Assembly (NCBI GenBank): GCA_030704615.1
Contig: CM060733.1
Coordinates: forward strand, 37,570,001 to 37,634,000
From: Takakia lepidozioides
Lineage: Eukaryota; Streptophyta; Takakiopsida; Takakiales; Takakiaceae
Direction of reading: 5' to 3'
Length of the DNA stretch: 64,000 nucleotides
The translations under genes and the position numbers were made by a program. Positions 1 through 11,314 of the stretch are shown piece by piece. Within the stretch, counting starts at the first letter, position 1, and each line of letters starts with the position of its first letter. The notes beneath the pieces were generated by a model. The model was not told where the DNA came from. It saw nothing but the letters and a program-made list of their open reading frames with translations, and ran no database searches.

Positions 1-196
1 TCATTGTTTCTAAGTCTACAGCACTCTTAGGACTCATCTCCTTTGAGAGTTTACAATTTGGCACAAATGAGGTATTTACCAGCATACTTTCAGCAATACC
101 AAAACGCCTTAAGATATCTTTAAGAAATTCACGCTGGTTTAGGTAAATCGCTTGGTCTTGTCGAACATGAGATACCCGATACCCCCAAGCAGTACT

Positions 197-680
197 GATC
201 TCTTTCAAATCCATCATCTCAAACTTCTTTGAGATATCACTTTGTCTTTTTCAACAAAGCTTGATCAACACATGATCGCAGGATCTCTTTCAGATCCACC
301 ATCTCAAACTTATTTGAGATATCACTTTGTCTTTTTCAACAAAGCTTGATCAACACATGATCACAAGATCTCTTTCAGATCCACCATCTCAAACTTCTTT
401 GAGATATCACTTTGTTTTTTTCAACAAACTTGCCTGATCAACACATGATCACATGATCTCTTTCAGATCCACATCTCAAACTCCTTTGAGATATCACTTT
501 GTATGTTTTTCAATAGAGCCAAGTCATTAAAGGACCAAGATCAGATCATCAACATACACTATTATGACCACACAACCACTATCTCACACTCATTTGAGAT
601 ATCGACACTCTGTATATGTTTCAACAGAGTCAAGTCATTAGAGACCAAGTTCAGATCATCAACATACAAGGTTATGATCA
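197..680. repeat. Tandem repeat of about 85 bp derived from the Copia RT region
   Basis: Units begin with gatctctttcagatccacc at 197, 282, 367 and 455 (steps 85, 85, 88 bp); a fifth, more diverged unit begins near 579. Each contains the palindrome-like core ctcaaacttctttgagatatc. On the minus strand the core reads DISNEFEM-like text next to the YVDD block, so the unit seems to have been amplified from RT coding sequence. The unit length is not a multiple of three, so copies lie in different frames. Confidence 0.85.
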
Positions 681-1124
681 CAGAAGAGTTTCCATGAACC
701 CTCTTGTAGTAAACACTATAATCAGCATAACTCCTCTCAAACTCTTCAGCCATGAAATATGTATCAATCTTGTCATTCCACGCCCTAGGGATTGCTTCAA
801 ACCATACAAGGACTTGAGGAGTTTATACACCATCATTTCAGCAAATCCCTCTGGCTGGTCCATGCATATTTCCTCCATAAGATATATATTGAGAAAGGTT
901 GTATATACATCCATCTGATGTACCTCAAGATTTTCAACGACATCAAATGCAAGAATCACCCGAATTGATTTCATCCGTGCAACAGGGGAGGAGGTTTTAT
1001 TGTAATCTATACCTTCAATTTGTGAAACCCCTTTGCAACCAAATGAGCTTTGTGTCTGCATTGCACTTAACTTTGAAAATCCATGTGCAGCCAAAAGATT
1101 GTCATCCACATGGAAGTTCAACAA
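562..1124 (-). pseudogene. Copia reverse transcriptase remnant
   Basis: The segment 678-1,124 reads GIDYNKTSSPVARMKSIRVI, HQMDVYTTFLNIYLMEEICM, DQPEGFAE and LLKSLYGLKQS, the classic N-terminal half of Copia RT. The segment 562-753, in another frame, carries ERSYADYSVYYKR and ITLYVDDLNLVSND, with the YVDD polymerase active site. Frameshifts separate the two halves. The downstream RT continuation is replaced by the tandem repeat at 197-680. Confidence 0.88.
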
Positions 1125-1428
1125 GACTCCAAGTCTTATTATCTTGAAGAGATTGAAACTCAGAGGCCATTACTTTACTCCAGTGTGAAGACTTCTCACT
1201 CCTAAGTGCATCTGAAACATTTTGGGATTCATCACTATCAATGAAAGAGGCAGAAGATTATACCTTTGAGGGTTTTTCAATCATAGTAGATTGTACCTCC
1301 TCCATTTGAACCTCAACAATCTCCTCAACAATCTCCTCTTCCAATTTATCTTCATGAGTAAGAGCCAAGTTCTCTTTTTCATGGTCCAAACTTGGAACTA
1401 CGCTATTTCTTGGTGAAAGTTCCTAGAA

Positions 1429-1704
1429 TCATTGAATCATCACAACTGATGAACATTGCATACTTGCTCTCAGGGTTATGCACTTTATATCCTTTGGTCT
1501 CTTCACAATAACCAATGAAAATACACTTGATTGCTTTTGCATCCAAGTTTCTCCATATCTCTTTTCGAACATGAGCAAAAGCAATACAACCAAAGACAAT
1601 ATATGATTACTTGAAGGTTTCTCACCCTTCCAAACCTCTTTAGGTGTCTTTGCAAATATTGCCTTATTAGGAAGTCGATTATGGAGATATGTTGCAGTCG
1701 CCAC
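1429..1704 (-). pseudogene. Copia integrase C-terminal fragment
   Basis: The peptide ATATYLHNRLPNKAIFAKTP followed by KEVWKGEKPS is the standard sequence that follows the integrase core in Copia elements (usual consensus: YL.NR.P.....TP.E.W.G.KP). It is in a different frame from the core at 1,773-2,215, which shows a frameshift between them. Confidence 0.85.
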
Positions 1705-1772
1705 TGTTTCTGCCCAGAAACGTGGTCTAACCTCATGTGTTGCAACATATTCCTCACACTTTCAACAAGCGT

Positions 1773-2215
1773 TCAATTCTTCCTCTCTACAACTTCATTC
1801 TGCTCTGGCATATATGGTGTGATTGATTGTTTCACAATACCATTCTTTTTACAGAATTGATTGTAATTCTTTGAGACGTACTCACCACCACCATCACACC
1901 GAAGTGTTTTGATCTTTTTCCTAGTTTGATTCTCCACCAAAGCTTTGAATGCTTTGAATCTATCGAGAACTCCAAACTTGTTTGGGATCGTGTAAAGAAA
2001 TGCTTTCCTGGAAAAATCATCAATGAAGGTCAAGAAATATTTTGCACCTTCATGAGATTTAGACGACATATGACCATATAGATCAGTATGCACCAGCTCA
2101 AGAACCTTATTTGTTCGAGAACCTCCATCTTTTGGAAATGAGTTGTGATGGTGTTTACCATACACACATCCGTCACAAATACTCAAGACTCGATCTCCTA
2201 TAAGATCCATTCCTT
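1773..2215 (-). pseudogene. Copia integrase core (rve) fragment
   Basis: The frame holds CDGCVYGKHHHNSFP (end of the GAG-pre-integrase zinc region, C-x2-C), then LELVHTDLYGHM with the first catalytic Asp, YFLTFIDDFSRKAFLY with the second, and NQFCKKNGIVKQSITPYMPEQN with the region that carries the final Glu (…PEQNEVVERKN). The D-D-E catalytic residues are thus still readable across about 145 codons, but the frame then breaks before the C-terminal part of integrase. Confidence 0.9.
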
Positions 2216-2469
2216 CAACCAGATTATTAGTTTACATGAATGCCAAACTTTGTATTGAGACATGTCCAAGTCTCGGATGTCTAAGGTCACTTTGCTTGAG
2301 AGTGTATGACAATCCACATGTAAAGCTTGGACTGCCCCAACCAAGTTGTTGCATCTTGAACTACCTCAACTCAACCAACAATGACTGGTAGAAACGTCAA
2401 CCGTAAGACCTTGCTCAGTTAGCTGACTAACTGACAATAGGTTTTTTGGTCAACCTATGAACATAGATA

Positions 2470-2700
2470 ACATGTTCGATATCTTTTGACACTCCAGATG
2501 ATTATTGAAACACAACAATACTTTTTCCATGGATATCAAGACTAATACTATTGTCTCCAAGATACACCTTTTGTCCCACAAATAGTTTTTTGAAGGTTGA
2601 GAATGCTTCCATTTGGAATGTCATATGTTGAGATGCTCCTGAAGATGGATGTGGGGCGAGCAGCTGCTGCTCCTGGGGAAGGCCAACTAGACATTCTGTT
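2470..2700 (-). pseudogene. Copia protease and GAG-pre-integrase remnant
   Basis: On the minus strand around 2,640 the peptide SSGASQHMT is read, matching the Copia aspartic protease active site, which normally reads D-S-G-A/T. The catalytic Asp codon is replaced by Ser. It is followed by FKKLFVGQKVYLGDNS and then, after a frame change, VSKDIEHVIYVHRLTKNLL, the usual text between protease and integrase. The loss of the Asp and the frame changes mean it cannot work. Confidence 0.75.
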
Positions 2701-2869
2701 GCTCTGCTCCCAAATTGGACTTACCACAGCTCCACTTTTCACATTGAGTAGTTTTGAGAACTTGAAGCAACTACCCAGTACCATCGTGTTGTGGGTTTTG
2801 GGTGCCTCACAATGTTACAATTTGGAAAGAGACGGTACCCAAGTCCATTGGATTGTTGTCAGAACTTGA

Positions 2870-4980
2870 AACGCTATGTTTGGCCAGCTCTTCTTTGAGG
2901 AAGTTAACGGGATTTCATTGGATAGTTGTCAAAGCTTAAGACCCTCACACTGGACAATTGTTTGTCTTGGGGAAGTACCGGACTCGAGAGGTAGGGAACT
3001 GCTCAAAACAAAAAAAAATCTTATTTAGGAAACGAATCTTCTCGGGAACCACAAAGAGTTAAGCTGCAGAGATGCCTGGTATCCTGGAGCAAAGGGATTT
3101 GCACATGGTCATAAATTGTAATTGATGTTATTCGGTGTCGACATCAAAGAAGTTGATATATGTTGAATGCCTTGTTTGTATCTACATGTACATGTCCACA
3201 ACTGGAGCCAGTTTCAGGCAAAGTCATATTTTTAGATTGAGTTCTGAAGCAAGAAACTGTGCAGGGAGACGAGGCATTGAATGGAAATCTCATAGCAAGT
3301 TTGATCAGTGATAACAATGAGAGTGTGGGTTCTAAGTAGAAGGGATGACTGTGGGGAGCTCATGTACGACAAAGACAGCAGGGTCACCCAAGGTACTGTG
3401 TGTACTGTGTGCTGTCTTTGTCTGTAAATGACACATTGATAACCAGAAGAGGCTAGATACCCTTGCATTATTTAAGCTGGCCAAGAGCCCACGTGGACTT
3501 CTTTGTCTTCAGCCTTCTTCAGCGGATGCTGAGTAGTTCATTTGTCGAGTGAGTTGATTGCACAAGGCTAGTTCACTGGAGCCTCACCTCTACGGTAAAT
3601 GTCTGCCCAATTACAAGTACATGTCTAGGTTCACTTTTGTCTTAACAAGTCCTCCCTTGAAACTTGAAACGGAGGAAGGCAGCTGCTCAGCTCATGCCCG
3701 ACTAATTTTGTCATTGAGTTTCCTTTTATTTTGAAATGAGTCAAGATTGAGGAGGGGTCTGGCTTGTGTACATTTATCTCCAAAGCACGAGACAGGTGCA
3801 AGGCGATGGAAAACTTACAAGTCTGGGACCAGAGATGCCTACAACACCAAGCGTGAGGCTAACCACCCAATGACTTGAGCTCTGACAGCAGCCAAATTTA
3901 ACAGGTCTCAAGAACGCGTACTTGAAGAGCTTGGTGACATGATGATTAACCATGTCAGAGAAAAGATACAAGCTAGAGACAGTGGAAAAATATTAAACAT
4001 CCTATACAGGAATTATAAAATGACTTCGGACCTTGTTTCAAAATCATCAACTAACAAAAAATGAGATAAGTGAAATAGAGCAAAGATATAAAAATAAAGT
4101 GAAGAGATATAAAAAAAACTATCACTCAAAATATATTTATAATGCGTGGGTCTTTAACCGCTCGATAACCAAAAGTTGAGACGGACCGGCGGACGCTGGC
4201 GTTAACCGCAGCGGTCCACGGTTTGGACCGCTATGCGCAGATCTGCGCCCCGCCATGTGGCGGGGGCGCTTTTACCCAGCAAGCAATGCGTCTGCGAATT
4301 CCCTTAAAGGGGGGTATTCTTACCGTTAGCTATTAGATTCAATTTATACCCCTCTAAGGGTTAGGAGCCATTATCTAAGGCGCCAGTAGTAGATAAAATC
4401 TAGGATTTTGGGAGGACGTAGCCTTGGAGGGGAGCGTTCTTAGGACTCCAAGAGGGAGCCAAGCGGGCCTGAGGGCGGTGAGCTAGAGGCGGAGACCTCG
4501 AGAGACAAGGGAGGAGAGAAAGTACTTTGTCCTAAAAACACTAGGACAAATAGGCATAGGCATGATTGTCACTTTTTGCCACAAATCACTTGCATCATCC
4601 TTACGTTAAACTCCTTGTTTATGTGACATGCTTGGACTTTGTCATCTCACACATCAAAGAAAAAACCAGAATATTTCGAAAAAAATCCTAACCTAAAAAT
4701 CCTAACCTAAATTTACTAACAAGTGTTCAAACCAGCCCAATGGTAATATATTTTATTACCATTATCAAATGTTTGTCTACGTGGTGTTTTGGTTTTCTAG
4801 ACAAGTCTGATAGCAGGACTTTAGCCTCTGACCTAAAATGAGTCAAAGTGCAAAAGGTTAAAAAGTCAAAAAGTTCCTAATAAGGTTGCCCATTAGGTTT
4901 AAAAAAGTTAAAAAGTTGTTAATAAGGTTGCCCACTAGGGTAATCGTGAACACAGAGGAGGGCTGGGACTTGGCGTTTTT
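2870..4980. other. Intergenic stretch without recognised genes
   Basis: No protein family, RNA gene or terminal repeats recognised. Open frames are short and lack family signatures. A GC-rich block lies at about 4,141-4,560 between AT-rich flanks. A short direct duplication (ttaataaggttgcccactag-like) occurs at about 4,857-4,940, and atcctaacctaaa is repeated near 4,686-4,710. Confidence 0.6.
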
Positions 4981-4983
4981 TTT

Positions 4984-7395
4984 TTGTTCTCTGCGCCACA
5001 CCATGTAGCCGAGGGATGGAACGCGATGATCGCAGGATATGCAGGGGCGTGGGATGGAGGCGTTGAGCAAATGATGCAGGAAGGAGGAGAGGAGGAGGAG
5101 ATGAGACGAGGAGAAGCTCGCAACATTCTTGCGAGCTTGCCGTTCTTGGGAGAGTTAGCTTGGTCATAGCAGGCCGTGTTTCAATCTCTGCCTACTCAGC
5201 TACACCGTGGTGGTTCGATCTCACAGACCCATCTGACATTACCTGACTACAGACACAAGCAACACACACAAGAGGTCCTTTTGGGTTGATGGTCGGTCAA
5301 GTCATGACACAACCTCGACAATGTGGTGAGGGCATCTTCTTCTTTGACCTATTTCAACCTGTTTTGCCCTCTCACATCATGTTTGTGTGCATTGCAATGC
5401 TTGTGCAAGCCTGGCAACCCTTGACAAGGGCAAAGAGGTGCATGGGGATATCATCAAAGCTGGAATTGTACCTAATGTCATTCTAAACAGTGCCCTGGCA
5501 GCTCTGGAAAAGGGGAAGGAGGTCCGTGGTGACATCTTCAGAGCTGGAATCCAAATGTCATTCTGAACAATACCCTAGTGGACATGTATGCAAAATGTGG
5601 GTGCATCAGGGATGCAAAGGGAGTGTTCAACACTATGGCTGAACAAGATGTGGTGTCGTGGAGTGCGATGCTTGCAGGGTATGCACAGCATGGACGTGGG
5701 ATAGAGGCTTTGGAGACCTATGAGCAAATGATGGGGGAAGGGGTCCAGCCCGGCCACATTATGTTTGTATGCATTGCAGGCCTGGCAGCCCTGGAGAAGG
5801 GCAAATAGGTGCATGGGGATATCATCAAAGCTGGAATTGTACCTAATGTCATTCGAAACACTGCCCTGGCAGCTCTGGAAAAGGGGAAGGAGGTCCATGG
5901 TGACACCTTCAGAGCTGGAATTGTACCAAATGTCATTTTGAACAATACCCTAGTGGACATGTAGGCAAAATGTGGGTGCATCGGGGATGCAAAGGGAGTG
6001 TTCAACACTATGGCTGAACGAGATGTGGCGTCGTGGAGTGTGATGCTTGCAGGGTATGCACAGCAGGGACGTGGGATGGAGGCTTTGGAGACCTATGAGG
6101 AAATGATGGGGGAAGGGGTTCAGCCCGGCCACATCATGTTTGTATGCATTGCAGCCCTGGCAGCCCTGGAGAAGGGCACAGAGGTGCATGGGGATATCAT
6201 CAAAGCTGGAATTGTACCTAATGTCATTCGAAACACTGCCCTGGCAGCTCTGGAAAAGGGGAAGGAGGTCCATGGTGACACCTTCGGAGCTGGAATCATT
6301 TTGAACAATACCCTTGTGGACATGTATGCAAAATGTGGGTGCATCGAGGATGCAAAGGGATTGTTCAACACTATGGCTGAACGAGATGTGGTTTCGTGGA
6401 GTGCGATGCTTGCAGGGTATGCACAGCAGGGACGTGGGATGGAGGCTTTGGAGACCTATGAGCAAATGATGGGGGAAGGGGTTCAGCCCGGCCACATCAT
6501 GTTTGTGTGCATTGCAGGCCTGGCAGCCCTGATTTAAATCAGGCACCTCAACCATACCACAGCTTCTAAAAGAGGATCAAGAGAGGGAGTCCATAATGCC
6601 TCTTCTTGCTCTTCTGGGCATGTGAAGATGCTTTGTGAGGCAGGCAGACTGAAAGAGGCTCTACAACCTTTAAACCAAGGAGCATTTCAGTCACATTATC
6701 CAAAGTGGATTCACACCAAGTGTTTTTCTCCTCAACCCCCTTGTGAACATGTATGTTAAGTGCAGGAGCATCATGAATGCACACCGAGTGTTCAACGGAA
6801 TGCCTCAACAAACTTTGATCACGTTGAATATAATGTTGGCAGGATTTAACATGGGTGTGGTAGGAATGCTTTGGAGACCTATGAGCAACTGCTGCGCGAA
6901 GGGGTGAAGCCCAACCACATCACATTTGTTTGTAATGCATGTGCAAGCCTGGGAGCTCTGGAAAAGTGCAAAGAGGCCCATGGTGACATCGTCAAATCTG
7001 GAATTGTACCCAATGTCATTATAAACACTGCCCTGGTGGATTGCATGTATGCCAAATGTGGGTGCATCGAGAATGCAAAGGAAGTGTTTGACAGTATGGC
7101 TGAACGAGATGTGGTGTCGTGGAGTGCGATGATTGCAGGATATGCACAGCAAGGGCGCGGATGGAGGCTTTGGAGACCTATGAGCAATGATGTGGGAAGG
7201 GGTGATTCCCCGTGGAAAAATAGCTCCAAGAAACCTACATGGGTAGATGGTCAACTGGAAGCCGCAGCAGCAACGGCACAATTGATAAAATCAGGCAATG
7301 CTAATCAAGGCACCTTCTTCAACCCATTTCACTTTGTTTTCCCCTCTTATCAGAATCGCCCTAAATTTTCATGTTTTAAGAATTCTACAAGTTAG
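4984..7395 (+). pseudogene. Decayed PLS-class PPR sequence
   Basis: Repeated PPR motifs are read on the plus strand: GWNAMIAGYA near 5,015, VDMYAKCGCIRDAKGVF at 5,578, ERDVVSWSAMLAGYAQQGRG at 6,016 and 6,379, LETYEQMMGEGVQPGHIMFV, and a second block at 6,730-7,205 with VNMYVKCRSIMNAHRVF and KPNHITFVCNACASLGALEK. These are P, L and S motifs of organelle RNA-binding PPR proteins. In-frame stops (TAG at 5,806-5,808 and 5,962-5,964), a 4-bp deletion in the first copy, and frameshifts near 6,860 and 7,160 break the reading frame, so no full PPR protein is encoded. No DYW or E domain is seen. Some fragments (5,998-6,537) remain open for 179 codons. The sister fragment at 18,741-19,239 is clearly of the same PPR family. 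Confidence 0.85.
5438..6537 (+). repeat. Three tandem copies of a PPR-coding unit (371, 375, about 350 bp)
   Basis: The string gtgcatggggatatcatc occurs at 5,438, 5,809 and 6,184, and gtgttcaacactatggctga (first base varies) at 5,623, 5,998 and 6,361. Unit 2 is 375 bp (125 codons). Unit 1 lacks 4 bp in gctggaat-tgtaccaaatgtc, giving a frameshift. Unit 3 lacks 12 bp at the same place, keeping frame. The copies are nearly identical, so the duplication is recent relative to the rest of the decayed PPR sequence. Confidence 0.92.
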
Positions 7396-7413
7396 CTGGT
7401 TGAATGAACCTTT

Positions 7414-8020
7414 GATAGTTTGGAGTGACTTTGACATGATACTGCCAAAGTGACAATAGGAAAGTATCCAGAAATAGGTAACAGAGAGGAGAAGCTGTGG
7501 AATGAATACTTTTCTGACCCCAGTCAATGTTGGGACAACCGTCTTGGAAGGTAAATGCCTTTGGATTACAGAGTGGTAGATGCAATTGAGAATAGGAACT
7601 GGTGTGATAAGTTGAGTTGGGTGTTTGCTGGAACAAATCTAGGCTGCCATTGTCAGCTGCCAACAACAATGCAAGGATGTATGCATGATCTGTGCAGAGG
7701 CATGGATAGCTGAAGGAGCAAGGATAGAGTGTCATCCAAGAGGGCCAGATTTCAAGCTCCAGATTATTTATGATTCCCTGTGGAGGGTTAGCTACAAGAA
7801 ACCTGCATGGGTAGATAGTACATAGTTTGGAGTGATTTTGACATGATACTGCCAAAGTGACAATAGAAAAGTATCCAGAAACATGTAACAAAGATGAGGA
7901 GAAGCTGTGGAATGAATGCTTTTCTGACCGCAGTCAAGGGTAGGATAACCGAGGGAAAAAGGTGAATGTCTATTAGATTACAGAGAGTAGGAGACGCAAC
8001 TCAGCATAGATACTAAGGCA
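7414..8020 (+). repeat. Direct repeat pair of about 190 bp
   Basis: The segment beginning tagtttggagtgactttgac near 7,415 and the segment beginning at about 7,826 share long runs such as atgatactgccaaagtgaca and gaggagaagctgtggaatga, with small indels. Spacing is about 410 bp. Part of the preceding sequence (aagaaacctacatgggtaga near 7,229 and its partner near 7,798) is also duplicated, so the real unit may be larger and rearranged. Function unknown. Confidence 0.75.
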
Positions 8021-8144
8021 AACTCTCCTTCCCTGCAAAGGGTGTGTTTTGGTATCTGAGCGAATAAATATAATTTCTAAAAATATAATTTCAATATTCT
8101 GTTATTTAATAATGTTCTCATCTAGGCCACTGTCCATTTTTCCT

Positions 8145-8172
8145 ATAATAATAATAATAATAATAATAATAA
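8145..8172. repeat. (ATA)n microsatellite
   Basis: Uninterrupted ataata repeat of about nine units in an AT-rich stretch (8,060-8,230) that separates the direct repeats from the next open frame. Confidence 0.95.
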
Positions 8173-8469
8173 ATTAAATCCATTAATATTCAAACTTAAT
8201 ATTGGAAAGCAAATAATTAATTAATTAATGTGTACCACCACACAGGAACGAACACGCGTTGCATAGTGACTTGTCGAAGGTGTGAAATATGACACGTGTC
8301 GCATAGTGGCTTGTTCAAGGTGTGAAATCTGCCGTGAAACATGCCACACTGGCCTTTTTCACACTCTGCCATGTCAGCTATGCCATCGGCCATGTCAGCG
8401 GCCATGTCACCATGCACCCCGTGAAAAAAGCCCACCCATAGAAAAAGCCTCCCATGGAAAAAGCCACCC

Positions 8470-9210
8470 GTGGACTTTTCCACAGGGCCACCCGAGAGCC
8501 AGGCCATCCACGGGGTGTCCGAAAGCACTAGTCGTTCCTTACACCCATGGCAGGTGTGGACTGCGGCTGATTCCACAGCAAAAAGTGTGGAAAAAGCCGT
8601 GGAAAAAACCGGTTTCTCTTCTAGTGTCAGGATGGATTCCATCTCTGTGATGATTCTTAGACCAATTTGTTTTCGGCCAGAATCCCTCAAGAATGTGGAA
8701 GAAAATGATGAAATCCTAGAACCTTACTGTGGCCCGAGGTGTGAGCGACCAAGAATATCCTTGAATCCGTTCAAGGATATTGAGAAAGGGTTCTTTGTGC
8801 TCGTTCGCCCTCATGACCCAAGTACGTGCCCAGTCTAGATGGAGGTGGCAATATCTGACGTGATCCGCGAAAGGGAGGATCCTAATTTTAAGAAGGTGAA
8901 GGTGGAGTGGTGGAGACCGAGAAAAGGTGGTAACCTAACAGACTTGGAAAGGTACAGGGACTGCTGGTCAAAACTTTGGGAGTATAACTCGACAGATCCT
9001 CCTCAATGGATCCACGTGAATAATGTTGTGTGGACAATGCCTCCATGGAAAAATACGACAAGGAATAGCACTAAGAGAATTACTGCCGCCGAAGCAGTGA
9101 AGGCGCGCGCTAATTTGGAGGAGGCTAATCGTCAGTCAGAAAGCGAGTCGTGCGAGCGAGTTCCAGACCAAGGACATATTGTTGAGGTCAACTCCAGTAC
9201 TTCGATTTAA
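8470..9210 (+). pseudogene. Broken ORF with a W/Y-rich, possibly BAH-like domain
   Basis: Two open stretches, 8,470-8,838 and 8,839-9,210, are in the same frame and separated only by one TAG at 8,836-8,838. Across the stop the text reads KGFFVLVRPHDP, then VAISDVIREREDPNFKKVKV, EWWRPRKG, RYRDCWSKLWEYNS and PPQWIHVNNVVW. I recall this layout (F-V-L-V-R, hydrophobic strand, E-WW-P, D-CW, W-I-H/D-V) from transposon-linked hypothetical proteins of ferns and lycophytes, and its strand pattern resembles a BAH or chromo-type fold, but I cannot verify this. The tail is polar with no motif. The 8,282-8,500 stretch just upstream has short repeated ccatggaaaaagcc-like units. Either a nonsense-mutated gene or a TE-derived fragment. 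Confidence 0.5.
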
Positions 9211-9699
9211 GAAATAAATTTTTTCTTCTCTATATGGCCCTTCTTATTTGCGTTGGGGGATCATTTTTGCAATATTCTTATGTCGCACTGAACCTCGAAT
9301 GTCCAGTGGACGTTCTCGTCCTTTGTTTCTGGTTTGCTGGATTTTGGCCTGCTGTACGTCCTAGTCAACAAAAAATACCCTGTGGGAGAGTTTCGCCTAC
9401 ATAACATATAGATCACAAGAACAAAATGGGCGGGCACGACCACTGGAGTCTCTGGCTTCCTGTTTTCTCTCATGTTTTTCTTTCCATTTTGTCCCATAAG
9501 CTCTATGAGCTTTCCGCGGACGTTATAAAGCACCATTTCATTTCATTTCATTTCTCTTGTTCTCATGAGGAAACTCTGTTCTGTAGTCTCTTTTCTTCTG
9601 ATTCACCCAGAAGCTGCTGGAATCTTGTTCAGTATACAATTATCTATCACTGAAAAAATATTTTGGGATAGTATCCTCAACTTTTCTTTTTTGGTCATG

Positions 9700-10425
9700 G
9701 ACTTTCATGGAGCAGGATCTGCCGTTTTTGGTCCACTCAACCCTGCAACTACCCTTTCACAAAAATGGCTTTCGGGCTGCAGCGTCCCCTCGGAGCTGGG
9801 ATCACCCGCAAGACGGCCCTACCTGCTGGCAACTTATGACGCGAGATTGAAATTGGTGGAGGCGTTCCGTTCCTCTCATAAGTACTCCCGCACCATAGAC
9901 AAGCCTCTGCAATCTGACAACCTGGTGCCAATTCCGGATGCAGATAGTTTTTCCTTCTGCTTAGGTCCTCTGGATCTGGCCATTCCCAGCCCACCAGCGG
10001 TGAGCTCTGGTAGCCTCATGATCCCACTCTTTATCTTCTATGAAGGTTGTTCTCCCTCCCATGGATGGGTTCTGTCTGCAGTGAATGCTTACCCTTCTTT
10101 GGTTATGCCTGCATTGAGCCACTCCCGCTCGTGCCCGGTGTCTAGAGTTCTTCATTTCATCTCTTGTTTTTTGGGAGTCCCCCTGCAGTCACTTAGGGAT
10201 TGCAACAAAATCAGGGATATTCAAAACGAGACGAGTAGAGTCGGGGGTGTTCAATCTGATTGTGTTACAATATGGTTTGTTGGTTCTCTGAAAGCTCCAG
10301 CTCCTGCGGGATTCAATTGGATGCCTTTGAGGCTACCTGCTCATCTCGGACTGATGTTCAAAGTCACCAATCTCCAGCCATCAGATCGTGACAACCTCAC
10401 GGGCTTTCAAGCTCTTCCTCCATGA
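9700..10425 (+). pseudogene. LINE-A ORF1-like region
   Basis: Open frame immediately upstream of the endonuclease, starting MDFHGAGSAVFGPLNPATTL at about 9,700. It has no zinc knuckle or RNA-binding motif that I recognise; it is placed as ORF1 only because of its position. It ends 5 nt after overlapping the start of the endonuclease frame, an ORF1/ORF2-like junction. Confidence 0.4.
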
Positions 10426-11277
10426 CCTGGATTCTTGGAATATTAGGGGAATAGGATCAAATGCTTCGGTTCCTAAGAGAGGCAGAATTAGGAATTGGGC
10501 CTCTCAGTTGCTTTCCTTCAATTCTATAGTCTTTTTGCAGGAGCATAAATTAGATGCTAGGAAAATTATCTCGCTAGGGCATTCCATTTGGCCAAGCCCC
10601 ACCTCTTGGTGGAACCCTACTGTTCAGGAAACCAAAGGTGGAACGACAATCCTCATCGCGCCATCTCTGGCCTCCAGCTTTGATAGAGTTGAGATTTGGC
10701 TGCAAGGTCGTGCTCAGTGTGCCTTCTCTTCTTCGTCGTCTCTTTTTCCTTCCACGGCCTTCATCTATATCTACGCTCCTAATTTACCCACGGATCGTAT
10801 TTTATTCTGGAATATGCTGCAAATATTTTGAAGTACCCCCAGGTTACCAAGTGGGTCCTTGCTGGTGACTTTAACATGGTGGATAGTTCTGCTGATAGGC
10901 TAGGCAACTCTGCTCAGAGCCTTTCCCCTTAAGAGCAATCGGCCTGGGACTCTCTCTGCTTTTCGGTTGGTCTATCTGATTCCTTCCTTCCTGATCTTCG
11001 TTCCCTCATATTCACTTGGTCAAATAATAGAGCTCCTTCTGACTTAGCCATGGCCAGACTTGACAAGATATATTATTCCCCTCTCTCGGCAACTTGGGCT
11101 TGCCCTGTCCCTTTGCCCCCTATCCTGCCGGACTTTGATCATGCTATCGATTCAATTGTGTTCAAGCCTCCTGGGATTCATCGGAGAGGTAGGGGCTTCT
11201 TTAAACTGAATCCCGGTGCTTCTCTGATCTCCCACGCTAGTTCAAAATCTTGCTTTAGAATGGAGGACCTCTGGTAA
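10388..11277 (+). pseudogene. LINE-A APE-type endonuclease
   Basis: SWNIRGIGSNA near 10,435 matches the endonuclease start (WN-x-R-G), FLQEHKLDARK near 10,533 matches the catalytic Glu block (QET/HK). After a frameshift near 10,830, LAGDFNMVDSSADR (about 10,858) gives the GDFN motif, and FTWSNNRAPSD followed by MARLDKIYYS (11,020-11,080) gives the TWSN...R-LD block. This is the standard order for plant L1 endonucleases. A stop at about 10,931 and the frameshift show it is inactive. Confidence 0.88.
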
Positions 11278-11314
11278 TTCCTTTTCTTCCCCCACCATTA
11301 GATTCCTGCACAAA

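Larger units (their letters stand above)
1..2810 (-). mobile_element. Degenerate Ty1/Copia retrotransposon, pol region
   Basis: Read on the minus strand from about 2,800 down to 560, fragments of a Copia polyprotein appear in the normal order: protease, GAG-pre-integrase, integrase core, integrase C-terminal part, reverse transcriptase. The pieces lie in different frames and are broken by stops, so the copy is dead. No long terminal repeats are seen; the window edge cuts the 3' side and the 5' end fades near 2.8 kb. The order protease-integrase-RT (integrase before RT) is the Copia, not Gypsy, arrangement. Confidence 0.9.

Noticed and set aside
197-680. Regularly spaced repeats resembling a CRISPR array
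   Set aside because: The 85-bp units are contiguous without unique spacers, derive from Copia RT, and the DNA is a plant nuclear type.
4141-4560. GC-rich block considered as rRNA or a structured RNA
   Set aside because: No match to 5S, 5.8S or other rRNA motifs that I know, and no clear secondary structure or terminal repeats.
9749-9994. Minus-strand open frame opposite LINE-A ORF1
   Set aside because: Shadow of the plus-strand LINE frame with no recognisable domain.
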